Shown: positions 45,208-54,491, counted from the first letter of the stretch. The stretch: 64,000 nt of DNA from an uncultured Ellagibacter sp. (GCA_934663775.1 CAKUKU010000008.1:1-64000); one strand, 5' to 3'. The notes: generated by a model from the sequence alone, not told the origin. A program made the numbers and translations.

Positions 45208-47457
45208 CTAGTCGCCGAAGTCGAAGAGGCTCTTCATGTCCGTTTCCTTCATAGACGCGCCCGACGAGGGCAAACTCGCCGCGCGGAACTTCTCCACGTC
45301 TGCCGTACCCCCTAAAAACTCCCCGACCGTGCCCACCATGGTCACCGAACGCCCCTTCTTGGCGGTGAACGCGACGACGCCCTGCGTGCTGTTGGTGGTC
45401 TTCGTCTTCAAAAGCGACGTGTTGAAGTTGACGAGGCGCTGGTCGCTCGACACGAGCGCTAGATCGCGATCCTCCGTAAGCACGGTGGCGAACAGGAGCT
45501 TTGCCCCGCCGTAGATGGCGTTCTTCAGGCGCTTGCGGTTGGTCTTCGTGGCGTAACCCGAAAGCGCGACGCGAGCCACGCGACCGTTGTCGAAGGCGAA
45601 CAGCGCGTCTGCCTTGTAATCGTCGGGATCGATAACCCAGGTCACCGACTCGTCGGGATCCATTTCAAGGTCGGTCGGCAGGTAAGAGCCCAGCTGGGCG
45701 GATTTGGTGTCCTCAAACTGGGACACTTTACACTTGTAGACCTGGCACTTGTCGGTGAACACCAGCAGATCGTGGGTGTTCGAAGACGGGAACTCGATGA
45801 AGGGTTCGTCTCCATCTTTATACTTGAGCGTCGCGGCCTTGCGAAGCACGCGATCGGTCATCTTCTTCAGGTACCCCTCGCACGAGAGCATCATGGTGAC
45901 GGGGTATTCTTCCACCTCGGGCTCCAGGCTCACCTCGACGATGTCGCCCGGCTCGACGAGGCCGGTCTTGCGCGGCGTGACGTACTTCTTGTTCACCGCA
46001 GCGAGCTCGTCGCAGATGACCTGCTTGATCTTATCCTCACTCGCGAGGATGTCGCGGAGATCGGCGATGTCGCCCTCGAGCTTCGCGATGTCGCGCGTGC
46101 GGTTTAGGATGTACTCCTCGTTGATGTTGCGCAGCTTGATTTCCGCTACGAATTCCGCCTGCTCCTGATCGATCCCAAAGCCCTTCATGAGGTTCGGCAC
46201 GACGTCGGCCTCGAGCTTGGTGTTGCGGATGATCGCGATTGCCTTGTCGATGTCGAGCAGGATGGCCTCAAGGCCGTGCAGGAGGTGCAAGCGGTCGCTT
46301 TTCTTCCCCAAATCGAAGCTCATGCGGCGGCGGGTTGACTCCACACGCCACGCGACCCACTCTCCCAAAATCTGGCGCACGCCCATGACGCGCGGATAGC
46401 CATCCACGAGCACGTTGAAGTTGCACGAGAACGAGTCTTGCAGCGTGGTCGAGCGGAAGAGCTTCGCCATGAGCAGCTCGGGGTCGACCCCGCGTTTGAG
46501 GTCGATGGCGATGCGCAGGCCGGAAAGGTCGGTCTCGTCGCGGATGTCCGCGATTTCGCGAACCTTCCCCTCCTTGGAAAGCTTCACGATGCGGTCGATG
46601 ATGATGTCGGTTTTCGTGGTGTAGGGAATCTCGTACACCTCGATGATGCGCTCGTCGGGCAGGTAGCGCCACCGCGAGCGAATCTGGAAGCTGCCCGTGC
46701 CCGTAGCGTAGATTCGCTCCATTTCCTCGCGGCGATAGATGATCTCGCCGCCGGTGGAGAAATCGGGCGCGGGCATGTATTTATGCAGGTCGCAGTCGGG
46801 ATCCTTGATGAAGTGCACGGTCGCCTCGCACACTTCGTTCAGGTTGAACCCGCAGATGTCGGACGCCATGGCGACGCCGATGCCCTTGTTCGCGGACACG
46901 AGGATGTTGGGAAACGTGGTGGGAAGCAGGCGCGGCTCCTTCATGGCGCCGTCGTAGCTGTCCATGAAATCCACCGGGTCCTTATCGATGTCCTTGAAGA
47001 TCTCGGCGCAGATGGGCGAGAGCTTCGCCTCAGTGTAGCGCGAGGCGGCGTAGCTCAAGTCGCCCGAGTAGTATTTGCCGAAGTTGCCCTTCGACTCCAC
47101 GAAGGGCACGAGCAGCGCCTCGTTTCCCGTGGCCAGGCGCACCATGGTCTCGTAGATCGCCGCGTCGCCGTGAGGGTTGAGCTTCATGGTCTGACCGACG
47201 ATGTTCGCGCTTTTCTGTCGCGCGCCCGTAAGCAGGCCCATCTTGTACATGGTGTAGAGCAGCTTGCGATGCGAAGGCTTGAACCCATCGATTTCCGGGA
47301 ACGCACGCGACACGTTGGTGCTCATAGCGTAGGGCATGTAGTTCACTTCGAGCGTCTGCGTGATGGGTTGCTCCACGACCTCGGAGTGCAGGCCGATCAC
47401 GTTGGGATTGTCTACATGCTTGCTTTTCGTCGTCGCTTTGGTCTTTTTCTTTGCCAC
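45208..47457 (-). CDS. type IIA topoisomerase subunit A (ParC-like)
   Basis: The DNA-breaking subunit of a topoisomerase IV or second gyrase. GTG start behind AAGGGG; 749 residues. The catalytic tyrosine is Y141 in AASRYTEAKL, with DGFKPSHRKLLYTMYKMGLL before it and NPHGDAAIYETM between. A coiled-coil and beta-pinwheel-like C-terminal region follow (from about residue 500). A GyrA-box (QRRGGKG) is not visible, which fits ParC rather than GyrA. It lies 89 bases after the subunit B gene. Confidence 0.9.
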   Translation of the reverse strand: MAKKKTKATTKSKHVDNPNVIGLHSEVVEQPITQTLEVNYMPYAMSTNVSRAFPEIDGFKPSHRKLLYTMYKMGLLTGARQKSANIVGQTMKLNPHGDAAIYETMVRLATGNEALLVPFVESKGNFGKYYSGDLSYAASRYTEAKLSPICAEIFKDIDKDPVDFMDSYDGAMKEPRLLPTTFPNILVSANKGIGVAMASDICGFNLNEVCEATVHFIKDPDCDLHKYMPAPDFSTGGEIIYRREEMERIYATGTGSFQIRSRWRYLPDERIIEVYEIPYTTKTDIIIDRIVKLSKEGKVREIADIRDETDLSGLRIAIDLKRGVDPELLMAKLFRSTTLQDSFSCNFNVLVDGYPRVMGVRQILGEWVAWRVESTRRRMSFDLGKKSDRLHLLHGLEAILLDIDKAIAIIRNTKLEADVVPNLMKGFGIDQEQAEFVAEIKLRNINEEYILNRTRDIAKLEGDIADLRDILASEDKIKQVICDELAAVNKKYVTPRKTGLVEPGDIVEVSLEPEVEEYPVTMMLSCEGYLKKMTDRVLRKAATLKYKDGDEPFIEFPSSNTHDLLVFTDKCQVYKCKVSQFEDTKSAQLGSYLPTDLEMDPDESVTWVIDPDDYKADALFAFDNGRVARVALSGYATKTNRKRLKNAIYGGAKLLFATVLTEDRDLALVSSDQRLVNFNTSLLKTKTTNSTQGVVAFTAKKGRSVTMVGTVGEFLGGTADVEKFRAASLPSSGASMKETDMKSLFDFGD

Positions 47458-47546
47458 GGTTTCCCCTTGGTGCGAATAGCCGGCTTATGCGATCGATGCG
47501 GTCGATGCCGCCGGCTTTGATCTTTCACTGCCTTGCCGAAGGCGCC

Positions 47547-49544
47547 TTACTGCAAATCGAGCTGGTCGAGGTATTCCCTCCCGTGCTCGGCGATGTGGCG
47601 CTTGCGGCCCTCGTCGTCGTTGCCCAAAAGCAGGTTGAACATGGTTTCCATGCGGGTGACGTCCTCGGGCTGCACCTTGATGAGCCGGCGCGTCTCCGGG
47701 TTCATGGTGGTGAGCCACATCATGTCCGGGTCGTTCTCGCCTAAGCCCTTCGAGCGGTTGATGGAGCACTTCGCGTCGCCGATTTCCTTCAAGATGTTGT
47801 TCTTCTCGAGCTCGGTGTAGGCGAAGTAGGTTTTCTCCTTGCAGTTGATCTCGTAGAGCGGCGACTCGGCGATGTAGACGTAACCCTCGCGGATGAGCGT
47901 GGGCACGAGGCGGTAGAGCATGGTCAAGATGAGCGTGCGGATATGGTAGCCGTCGACGTCGGCGTCCGTGCAGATGACGACCTTGCTCCAGTTGAGGTTC
48001 TCTAAATCGAAGGTGCCTAAATTCTTCATGCGCCGATCGTTCACCTCCACGCCGCAGCCGAGCACGCGAAGCAGATCCATGATGATGTCGGACTTGAAGA
48101 TGCGCGGGTAGTCCTCTTTCAGGCAGTTCAAGATCTTGCCGCGCACAGGCATGACGCCCTGGAACTCGGCGTCGCGCGAGGTGCGGATGGCGCCCGCGGC
48201 GGAGTCTCCCTCGACGATGTAGATCTCGCGGCGGCTTTTGTCCTTCGATCGGCAGTCGATGAACTTCTGCACGCGGTTGGCCATGTCGGTCTTCTGCTGC
48301 AGGTTGGTCTTAATGCTCTGGCGCGTTTTCTCCGCGTTCTCGCGCGACCGCTTGTTGATGAGCACCTGGTCCATGATCTTGTCGGCGGCGTCTTTGTTCT
48401 CAATAAGATAGGTGCCTAAGCGTTCCTTGAAAAACGCCGTCATGGCCTGCTGGATGAAGCGGTTGTTGATGGCCTTCTTCGTCTGGTTCTCATACGACGT
48501 CTGCGTGGAGAAGCAGTTGGTCACGAGCACGAGGCAGTCCTGGACGTCCTGCCACTTGATGGCGCTCTCGTTTTTGTTGTACTTGCCCTGCGCCTTGATG
48601 TAGGCGTCGATTGCGCTGGTGAGCGCGCTGCGGGCCGCTTTCTCGGGCGAGCCGCCGTTTTCGAGCCACGAGGAATTGTGGTAGTACTCCTGCATCTGGA
48701 AGGTACGCGAGAAGCACAGACACGCCGTGATCTTCACGTTGTAGTCGGGCAAGTCCTCGCGGTCGCGCCCGCGGCGGTCAGCCTCGATGAGGAACGGCTC
48801 GGTGAGATAATCGGCGCCCACCTTCTCCATCACGTAGTCCTCGATGCCCTTGGGATAGCAGAAGTCCTCCTCGGCGAAGGCGCCGTCCTCGCCCTCGACA
48901 CGCAGGCGGAAGGTGACGTTGGCGTTCACGACCGCCTGTCGGCGCATGGTTTCGCGATACCACTCGGCAGGGATGTCGATAGAAGTGAAAACTTCCAGGT
49001 CGGGACGCCATTTAATCGTGGTGCCCGTGCGGGCTTCGTCGGTGGGCTCAACTTGCAGCGCCTTCTTCTTCGCGCCGACGACCTTGCCCTTCTTGAAGTG
49101 CAGCTGGTATTTGCTGCCGTCGCGCCAAACGGTGACGTCCATGTACTCGGAGGCATACTGCGTGGCGCACGATCCCAGGCCGTTGGTGCCGAGCGAGAAG
49201 TCGTAATCGCCGCCCTCGTTGTTGTCGTACTTGCCGCCGGCATAGAGTTCGCAGAAGACGAGTTCCCAGTTGAAGCGCTTCTCGGTGGGGTTCCAATCGA
49301 GCGGGCAGCCACGGCCGTTGTCCTCAACCTGGATGGAGCCGTCGGAAAACGCGGTCAGGGTGATGAGGCTACCGAAGCCCTGGCGCGCCTCGTCGACCGA
49401 GTTCGACAGGATCTCGAACGCGGCGTGCGCGCAGCCGTCGAGGCCGTCGGAGCCGAAGATGACCGCAGGGCGAAGGCGCACGCGCTCCTCGTCTTTAAGC
49501 TGGCGAATGCTGTCGTTGCCGTAGTTGACCGTGGTTTTTGCCAT
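47547..49544 (-). CDS. type IIA topoisomerase subunit B (ParE-like)
   Basis: The ATPase subunit partnering the gene downstream; 665 residues. The GHKL fold is seen in FEILSNSVDEARQG (the Bergerat asparagine region, about 43-56), VEDNGRGCPLDW (about 73-84) and LGTNGLGSCATQYASE (about 118-133). The Toprim motif is VEGDSAAGAIRTSRD (about 444-458), and TDADVDGYHIRTLIL supplies the metal-binding DxD. GLGSC and DSAAG differ from the usual GxHGVG and DSAGG, so it is a divergent branch. Confidence 0.9.
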   Translation of the reverse strand: MAKTTVNYGNDSIRQLKDEERVRLRPAVIFGSDGLDGCAHAAFEILSNSVDEARQGFGSLITLTAFSDGSIQVEDNGRGCPLDWNPTEKRFNWELVFCELYAGGKYDNNEGGDYDFSLGTNGLGSCATQYASEYMDVTVWRDGSKYQLHFKKGKVVGAKKKALQVEPTDEARTGTTIKWRPDLEVFTSIDIPAEWYRETMRRQAVVNANVTFRLRVEGEDGAFAEEDFCYPKGIEDYVMEKVGADYLTEPFLIEADRRGRDREDLPDYNVKITACLCFSRTFQMQEYYHNSSWLENGGSPEKAARSALTSAIDAYIKAQGKYNKNESAIKWQDVQDCLVLVTNCFSTQTSYENQTKKAINNRFIQQAMTAFFKERLGTYLIENKDAADKIMDQVLINKRSRENAEKTRQSIKTNLQQKTDMANRVQKFIDCRSKDKSRREIYIVEGDSAAGAIRTSRDAEFQGVMPVRGKILNCLKEDYPRIFKSDIIMDLLRVLGCGVEVNDRRMKNLGTFDLENLNWSKVVICTDADVDGYHIRTLILTMLYRLVPTLIREGYVYIAESPLYEINCKEKTYFAYTELEKNNILKEIGDAKCSINRSKGLGENDPDMMWLTTMNPETRRLIKVQPEDVTRMETMFNLLLGNDDEGRKRHIAEHGREYLDQLDLQ

Positions 49545-49825
49545 ACCGTTCTTTCGCTGATCGTGTTTCTTGCGCTGCTCGCCCGCGTGGCGCGGGCGCG
49601 TGACTCGCCTTGCAGGCGCCGCGCTTGCTGCGCGCGCGGCAGGCGGGGCCGGCCCTAAGCGGTCGGCTTTATCATCCGATGTTGAAACTTACCACAAGAT
49701 GCGCTCCCTCTGGGCCAATGCCATAGCAACTACATCGTACACGCGTTCGTTTCTTTTGGCAATCGAGCAAAGGCGAACGAAGCGGCGGCGGATAGGCGGG
49801 AAGAGCGGCTTCTTTCAAGATGCGG

Positions 49826-49885
49826 TTGCGCTTGCGGTGAAAGCTTGCTAAAATGCGAACAAATATTCGAGCGAACAGGTGTACT
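49826..49885 (+). promoter_or_regulatory. promoter with two LexA-type SOS boxes
   Basis: TTGCGC (49826-49831), 17 bases, TAAAAT (49849-49854), followed by CGAACAAATATTCG (49856-49869) and CGAACAGGTGTACT (49872-49885). Against the Gram-positive SOS consensus CGAACRNRYGTTYG they match at 13 and 12 of 14 positions. They cover the expected transcription start and end one base before the ATG, well placed for LexA repression. Confidence 0.7.
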
Positions 49886-49886
49886 C

Positions 49887-51377
49887 ATGGACGTTGCCGA
49901 CAAACTGGAAATTTTGGCCGACGCGGCGAAATACGACGTCGCCTGCACCTCTTCCGGCGTCGACAGAGAAGCCAAGCGCGGCCAGCTGGGAAACGCGATG
50001 GGCGCGGGATGTTGCCATAGCTTCACCCCCGACGGTCGCTGCATCTCGCTTTTAAAGGTGCTCCTGACCAACGTCTGCGTCTACGATTGCGCCTACTGCG
50101 TCAACCGAGCGAGCAACGACGCCCCGCGCTGCGCATTCACCCCGCGTGAACTCGCCGATCTGACAATCTCGTTTTACCGCCGCAATTACATCGAAGGGCT
50201 CTTCGTCAGCTCCGGTGTCATGAAAAGCCCCGACCACACCACCGAACTCATGATCGAGACGCTGCGCATCCTGCGCGAGGAATACGGATTTCGCGGCTAT
50301 ATCCACGCGAAGGCGGTTCCCGGAACCTCGCCCGAGCTCATCGACAGGCTAGGGCACCTCGCCGACCGCATGAGCGTGAACTTGGAGCTGCCCTCGCAGA
50401 AAAGCCTTGCCCTTTTATGTCCCGAAAAGCGCAAGCAGAAGCTCTTAGCACCGATGCGCCAAATTCGCGACTCCCGCGCAGAAGATGCGGACACGCGCGC
50501 GCTCGTGCGCAAGAACACCACCTACTTTACGGATACGCGCCCCGTAAAACACGAACGGGCCTTCGTTCCCGCAGGTCAGAGCACACAAATGATCATTGGT
50601 GCCACACCCGAGAGCGATTTTCAGATCCTCAACCTATCGGCCGCGCTCTACCGCACGCTTTCGCTCAAGCGCGTGTTCTTCAGCGCGTATCTCCCCGTGA
50701 ACTCGGATGCGCGCCTGCCGGACGCGAGCGCCGTGCAACTCAACCGCGAGCACCGCCTCTACCAGGCCGATTGGCTCATGCGTTTCTACAAATACGACGT
50801 CACGGAAATCATCGACGAGGACAACCCCTTCCTCGACCCGCTGCTCGACCCGAAGGCGAACTGGGCCGTGAACCACCTTGAGCACTTCCCCGTCGAGGTG
50901 AACACCGCACCGCTCGAAATGCTCCTGCGCGTGCCGGGCATCGGGCCACGCGGCGCGCGCCTTATCATGAAGGCGCGGCGCACCTGCTGCTTGTACGAGC
51001 CCGAACTGCGCAAACTCGGCATCGCCTACAAGCGCGCCCGCTTCTTCATAACCTGCAACGGGAAATACGCGAGCGCGGGCGTGCCTTTCGAGCAGGGCGC
51101 GCTGCGGGCGCAGCTTGCCGCGCCGATCGACGGCGGGAAGCACGGGCGACGCGCGGCGAAACAATGCGACGGGCAGCTAAACCTGTTCGACGCGGCAGAA
51201 GGACAGGAAGGAGCGCTCGCAAGCCGGCCGACTCCCGCACTTGGGAACACCGCCGCGCAAAGCGAGCGCAAGCCGAGCTCCCCCGCGCAACTTCCCGAGA
51301 AAAGCACCATGGCGGGCCAGGCGGATGGCCTGTTCGGTTGGCAGCGCGCGATCGAGAAGCAGAAGGCATGCGCATGA
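49887..51377 (+). CDS. radical SAM DNA-repair-associated protein (UDG-linked type)
   Basis: A 496-residue radical SAM protein resembling the family annotated as putative DNA modification/repair radical SAM protein. The cluster motif is CVYDCAYCVNRASN (CxxxCxxC, about 55-68). A helix-hairpin-helix DNA-binding motif, RVPGIGPRGARLIMKAR, lies near residue 350. AGGTG precedes the ATG at 49887. The family is linked to uracil-DNA glycosylase-like proteins, which supports a repair role; the reaction is unknown. Tandem LexA-like boxes cover its promoter, and the next gene overlaps it (ATGA). Confidence 0.9.
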   Translation: MDVADKLEILADAAKYDVACTSSGVDREAKRGQLGNAMGAGCCHSFTPDGRCISLLKVLLTNVCVYDCAYCVNRASNDAPRCAFTPRELADLTISFYRRNYIEGLFVSSGVMKSPDHTTELMIETLRILREEYGFRGYIHAKAVPGTSPELIDRLGHLADRMSVNLELPSQKSLALLCPEKRKQKLLAPMRQIRDSRAEDADTRALVRKNTTYFTDTRPVKHERAFVPAGQSTQMIIGATPESDFQILNLSAALYRTLSLKRVFFSAYLPVNSDARLPDASAVQLNREHRLYQADWLMRFYKYDVTEIIDEDNPFLDPLLDPKANWAVNHLEHFPVEVNTAPLEMLLRVPGIGPRGARLIMKARRTCCLYEPELRKLGIAYKRARFFITCNGKYASAGVPFEQGALRAQLAAPIDGGKHGRRAAKQCDGQLNLFDAAEGQEGALASRPTPALGNTAAQSERKPSSPAQLPEKSTMAGQADGLFGWQRAIEKQKACA

Positions 51378-52249
51378 TTGCCGCCGAAGAGCCTTTCGCC
51401 TGCGTAGCGTACATCTACGACAGCACGCCCGAGGGGCTTTTGACCGCGGTGTTCCAAGCGTACGCAAACCATGAGGACCCTCAAGACATCGTGCGCGAAT
51501 CGGCCTACCAGCCCCGACTCGGGCAAAGCGTGCGCACGGTGGAAACCGACAGCGCCCTCGCCGAGCGCGTGAGGCGCGGTCTTGTGCGCACGACGGGAAA
51601 CGACGGGTTCTCGGCAGTGCTGCACGCGTCGCTTTCAGACGACCCGGATGCGGGCACAATTGTCTATCGCTTCGTGCGCTACGCCATGCGACCGGGAAAG
51701 CATCGCGCGGCAATCGGCGAGATAACCCACCCCGCAGTCGCTCCACTCATCGCGCTCGATCGCTCGGTCATGAACGAGCGCCATCTCATGCAGCAGTTCC
51801 TGCGCTTCGAACGGCTTGAGGGAAACGTGTGGTTCGCACGCTGCTCGCCGAAGGCATCGGTCGTGCCCCTGCTCATGGATTGGTTTTCCGCCCGCTTCAA
51901 CGACGTCCCCTTCATGATCTTCGACGAGGCGCACGGAATGGCGGGAATCTACGAGGGCTCGGGTTGGCGGCTTGTAGAGACGAGCGAAGTGGAACTCCCC
52001 GCGCAAGCAACGGACGAGGTGGCGATGCAGCGCGCATGGAAGCGCTTCTACGACACCGCATCCGTCGAGGCGCGCTACCACCCCGAACTGCGGCGACAGT
52101 TCATGCCGAAGCGTTTCTGGAAGCACTTGCCCGAGATGGACGAGCGAAATGGGGGCGCGATGCCGCTCGATCACTCGCTCATGACGCCTTCAAGATCGAA
52201 GGCGGGGATGAAGCTCTCCTCGGCAGCGCCGCCTTCCTGCCAGAAGTAG
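51374..52249 (+). CDS. putative DNA repair protein (TIGR03915-like)
   Basis: A 291-residue protein matching the partner family of the preceding radical SAM gene. Recognisable parts are CVAYIYDSTPEGLLTAVFQA (about 10-29), HLMQQFLRFERLEGNVWFA (about 135-153) and YHPELRRQFMPKRFWKHLPE near the C-terminus. The start overlaps the upstream stop as ATGA; a second ATG two codons earlier (51368) is possible. The last 79 bases overlap the 3' end of the convergent radical SAM gene, so about 25 C-terminal residues may be non-conserved. Function is inferred from context. Confidence 0.86.
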   Translation: MIAAEEPFACVAYIYDSTPEGLLTAVFQAYANHEDPQDIVRESAYQPRLGQSVRTVETDSALAERVRRGLVRTTGNDGFSAVLHASLSDDPDAGTIVYRFVRYAMRPGKHRAAIGEITHPAVAPLIALDRSVMNERHLMQQFLRFERLEGNVWFARCSPKASVVPLLMDWFSARFNDVPFMIFDEAHGMAGIYEGSGWRLVETSEVELPAQATDEVAMQRAWKRFYDTASVEARYHPELRRQFMPKRFWKHLPEMDERNGGAMPLDHSLMTPSRSKAGMKLSSAAPPSCQK

Positions 52250-53136
52250 TCGTCAATTCCGAGCGAGTCGGCGAAATCGAGAAGGCGCTCGTAGTCCCCA
52301 TCGGGAACGCGACGGGAAAGCTCGGGGCAGCGTTTGAGTTCACGGCGAGCAAACGCATCGCCGTCATTCGCCCTATCGGCCAAAACGGGCGTATATTGGT
52401 TCATGACGGAGAGCAGGACGGAGTTCCCGAACCGCTCCCACACTGTTCGCACGACGCGCATGGAATCCTCAAGGGCGCCCGGCAACATCAGGTGACGCAC
52501 CACCACCCCACGCGTCATGCGCTCGTCGCCCTCGTATTCGTCGAAGCAAGGGCTACCCACCTCGTCGACCATGGCGGCAATAGCATCAAGAGCAATCTGC
52601 GGATAGTCAGGCGCCTTTGAATATCGAGCAGCGAGCTTACGGGAAGCATACTTGAAGTCGGCGAGATACACATCCGCATACCCTTGGTTCTCGCGAATGG
52701 AGCGCACCGTTTCGTACCCCGAGGTGTTCCAAACGATGGGGAGGTCCATCCCCTGCGCCCGTGCCAAATCGAGCGCGACACGCGCATGCGGCGCATAATG
52801 GGTCGGCGTCACGAGGTTGATGTTCAGCGCACCTTTCGCTTGAAGCTCAAGGTAAATCTCGGCCAAGCGCTCGACCGATATCTCCGCCCCCGCTTCCCCA
52901 TCGGCGATGACGGCGTTCTGACAATAGGTGCAGCGAAGCGGACACCACGAGAAGAACACTGTGCCCGAACCGTGCGTGCCGCTGATCGGCGGCTCTTCCC
53001 AGAAATGCAGCGCGGCGCGGGCGATGCGAAGGCGCCCATCCGCCCCGCAAACACCACGAGCCCCCGAGCTGCGATCGACTCCGCACGCACGAGGGCAAAG
53101 GTCGCAAGAAGATATGTCGATTTCGCTTTGAAGCAT
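52171..53136 (-). CDS. radical SAM protein, pyruvate-formate-lyase-activase-like
   Basis: A 321-residue protein with the radical SAM motif SWCPLRCTYCQNAVIA (CxxxCxxC, about 65-80), preceded by CDLCPRACGVDR, an extra cysteine group near the N-terminus. It resembles PflA-like family proteins of COG1313 rather than PflA itself. No glycyl-radical enzyme gene is nearby, so its target is unknown. It ends inside the convergent repair gene (79-base overlap) and its upstream side carries the hairpin repeats B and C. Confidence 0.87.
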   Translation of the reverse strand: MLQSEIDISSCDLCPRACGVDRSSGARGVCGADGRLRIARAALHFWEEPPISGTHGSGTVFFSWCPLRCTYCQNAVIADGEAGAEISVERLAEIYLELQAKGALNINLVTPTHYAPHARVALDLARAQGMDLPIVWNTSGYETVRSIRENQGYADVYLADFKYASRKLAARYSKAPDYPQIALDAIAAMVDEVGSPCFDEYEGDERMTRGVVVRHLMLPGALEDSMRVVRTVWERFGNSVLLSVMNQYTPVLADRANDGDAFARRELKRCPELSRRVPDGDYERLLDFADSLGIDDYFWQEGGAAEESFIPAFDLEGVMSE

Positions 53137-53150
53137 TGTTCATTCCCGTC

Positions 53151-53267
53151 GTTTCGACAAGCCGAGATTACCTCCGTGCTCAAACAGTCCTGCTTTGGCG
53201 AACAGTCCACTGGACTGTTCGCGTCGTGCGGAACTGCGCGCGGAGGCAACCCTCGACTCGTCGAAAC
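53151..53267 (+). repeat. hairpin-forming intergenic repeat, copy B
   Basis: It shares with copy A (9354-9463) the core strings TGCTCAAACAGTCCTG and TCGTGCGGAACTGCGCG and a central palindrome GAACAGTCCA-C-TGGACTGTTC. The outer arms (GTTTCGACAAGCCGAG at 53151 against 53252-53267) pair at 14 of 16 positions but have a sequence different from those of copy A. Confidence 0.7.
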
Positions 53268-53304
53268 TACACTTCCGCGCACCGGATCAAGCCGTAATAT
53301 GTAA

Positions 53305-53393
53305 CCTGCGAGTATTCGGCGGCGCCTCCGCGTGCAGTTCCGCAGCGCAGCGAGGACTGTCTGAGCACGGAGGTGGCGCCGGGTGCTCGCAGG
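53305..53393 (-). repeat. hairpin-forming intergenic repeat, copy C (inverted, short)
   Basis: On the minus strand it reads CCTCCGTGCTCAGACAGTCC then TGCGGAACTGCACGCGGAGG, matching the core of copies A and B but without the central palindrome. Outer arms starting CCTGCGAG (53305) and ending CTCGCAGG (53393) are complementary over about 28 bases with a few mismatches. 53394-53525 shows nothing else. Confidence 0.62.
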
Positions 53394-53525
53394 TGGACGA
53401 GCCAAACGCTTATCCCGTTGAGCTCCCGAACCCGCCGAATTAGCCGTGAAACGCATCGGAATCAAGCCCGATATCAGCAGCTCGGGAGCAGGTGCCACCG
53501 CATGCTCTCGAGCGGACGGTTCAAA

Positions 53526-54482
53526 CTAGTTCGCCGAATACCCGAATCCGCCGTGGCCACGATGATGCCCGCAGTCGCAGTCGCCATCCTCGTCGTAGCC
53601 GTAATCGTCATCATCGTCAACGCCCTGACCATATGCTTCCTCAGCACGCGACCAATCGAGGCCGTTCTCGGCGCATTCGGCTTCCTCGCCGTAGACCAGC
53701 GCCAAGGCCGCCGGCGACTTGAACGAGCCTCCGATCACCTCGAGCAGCTCGACGAGGTGCATCGTCGATTCCGCCTGCGGGAGAATAAGATCTGCGTCGT
53801 CGGCGCTCGCAAGCGCCGCCTGCAGTTCGGAGAGGAACATCTCGGCAGTGAACGCGCCCTCGAAGCGCTTCTCGCGAACGACCTCGAGCATGCGCTCGGC
53901 GGGCTCGGAGAGCCCGGACACCTCGACGTCGGAGAGGCCGTTACCGAGGGCGGCGCGATGGGCCGCGTTCACAAGCGCGTTCGCCTCAATCGCGGAAACG
54001 ACCGCCGCCGCTTCCTGCAGCGTGCGAACGGCGCGCATGAGCTGGGCCGTTCCCGCAGTGCCGCACTTCACCGTGCGCCCCGCCACCGCGTCGAGCAGCA
54101 CCTGCGCCGCGCAGACCGCGTCTTCCTCGCCGGCGACGTAGCACACGATGTTCTCTCGCTCGAAGGGACGCGTGTCGAGCATGTCCTCCAAGGCAATCGG
54201 CGCCTCGACGAACCCGAGGTCGCTCACCGTGGCAACCGCGCCGAGCTCGCGCGCGAAACCAGGCGTCGATGCGGAGAAGTCGATGAGCACCGCCCCGGGA
54301 TTCGCCGCCTGAACGAACCCGCCTTCGTCGAAGTACGCATCCTCAAGCGCCGACTGCGAGGTGCAGAAGGTGATGACGGCGGCGGCATCGTCGACGTCGA
54401 CGCAGCGCTCGAAGCCGGCGTTCGCCAAGCGCATGGCGATCTCGTCGTGAAAATTCTCGTCTCCCAAAAATACGTAGCGCAT
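53526..54482 (-). CDS. degenerate 3-hydroxyisobutyrate/6-phosphogluconate dehydrogenase-like protein
   Basis: A 318-residue protein of beta-hydroxyacid dehydrogenase-like layout: an N-terminal Rossmann-like part, DFSASTPGFARELGA (about 70-84, the family's substrate loop DxSTxxP), GTAGTAQLMRAVRTLQEAAA in place of the GxGxxxK helix, and a helical C-terminal domain. The usual GxGxxG is replaced by MRYVFLGDENFHDE and the catalytic lysine position reads arginine, so activity is doubtful. The last 35 residues are Asp/His/Cys/Gly-rich (DCDCGHHRGHGG), a possible metal-binding tail. It follows DegV by 9 bases. Confidence 0.72.
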   Translation of the reverse strand: MRYVFLGDENFHDEIAMRLANAGFERCVDVDDAAAVITFCTSQSALEDAYFDEGGFVQAANPGAVLIDFSASTPGFARELGAVATVSDLGFVEAPIALEDMLDTRPFERENIVCYVAGEEDAVCAAQVLLDAVAGRTVKCGTAGTAQLMRAVRTLQEAAAVVSAIEANALVNAAHRAALGNGLSDVEVSGLSEPAERMLEVVREKRFEGAFTAEMFLSELQAALASADDADLILPQAESTMHLVELLEVIGGSFKSPAALALVYGEEAECAENGLDWSRAEEAYGQGVDDDDDYGYDEDGDCDCGHHRGHGGFGYSAN

Positions 54483-54491
54483 TGAAACCCC

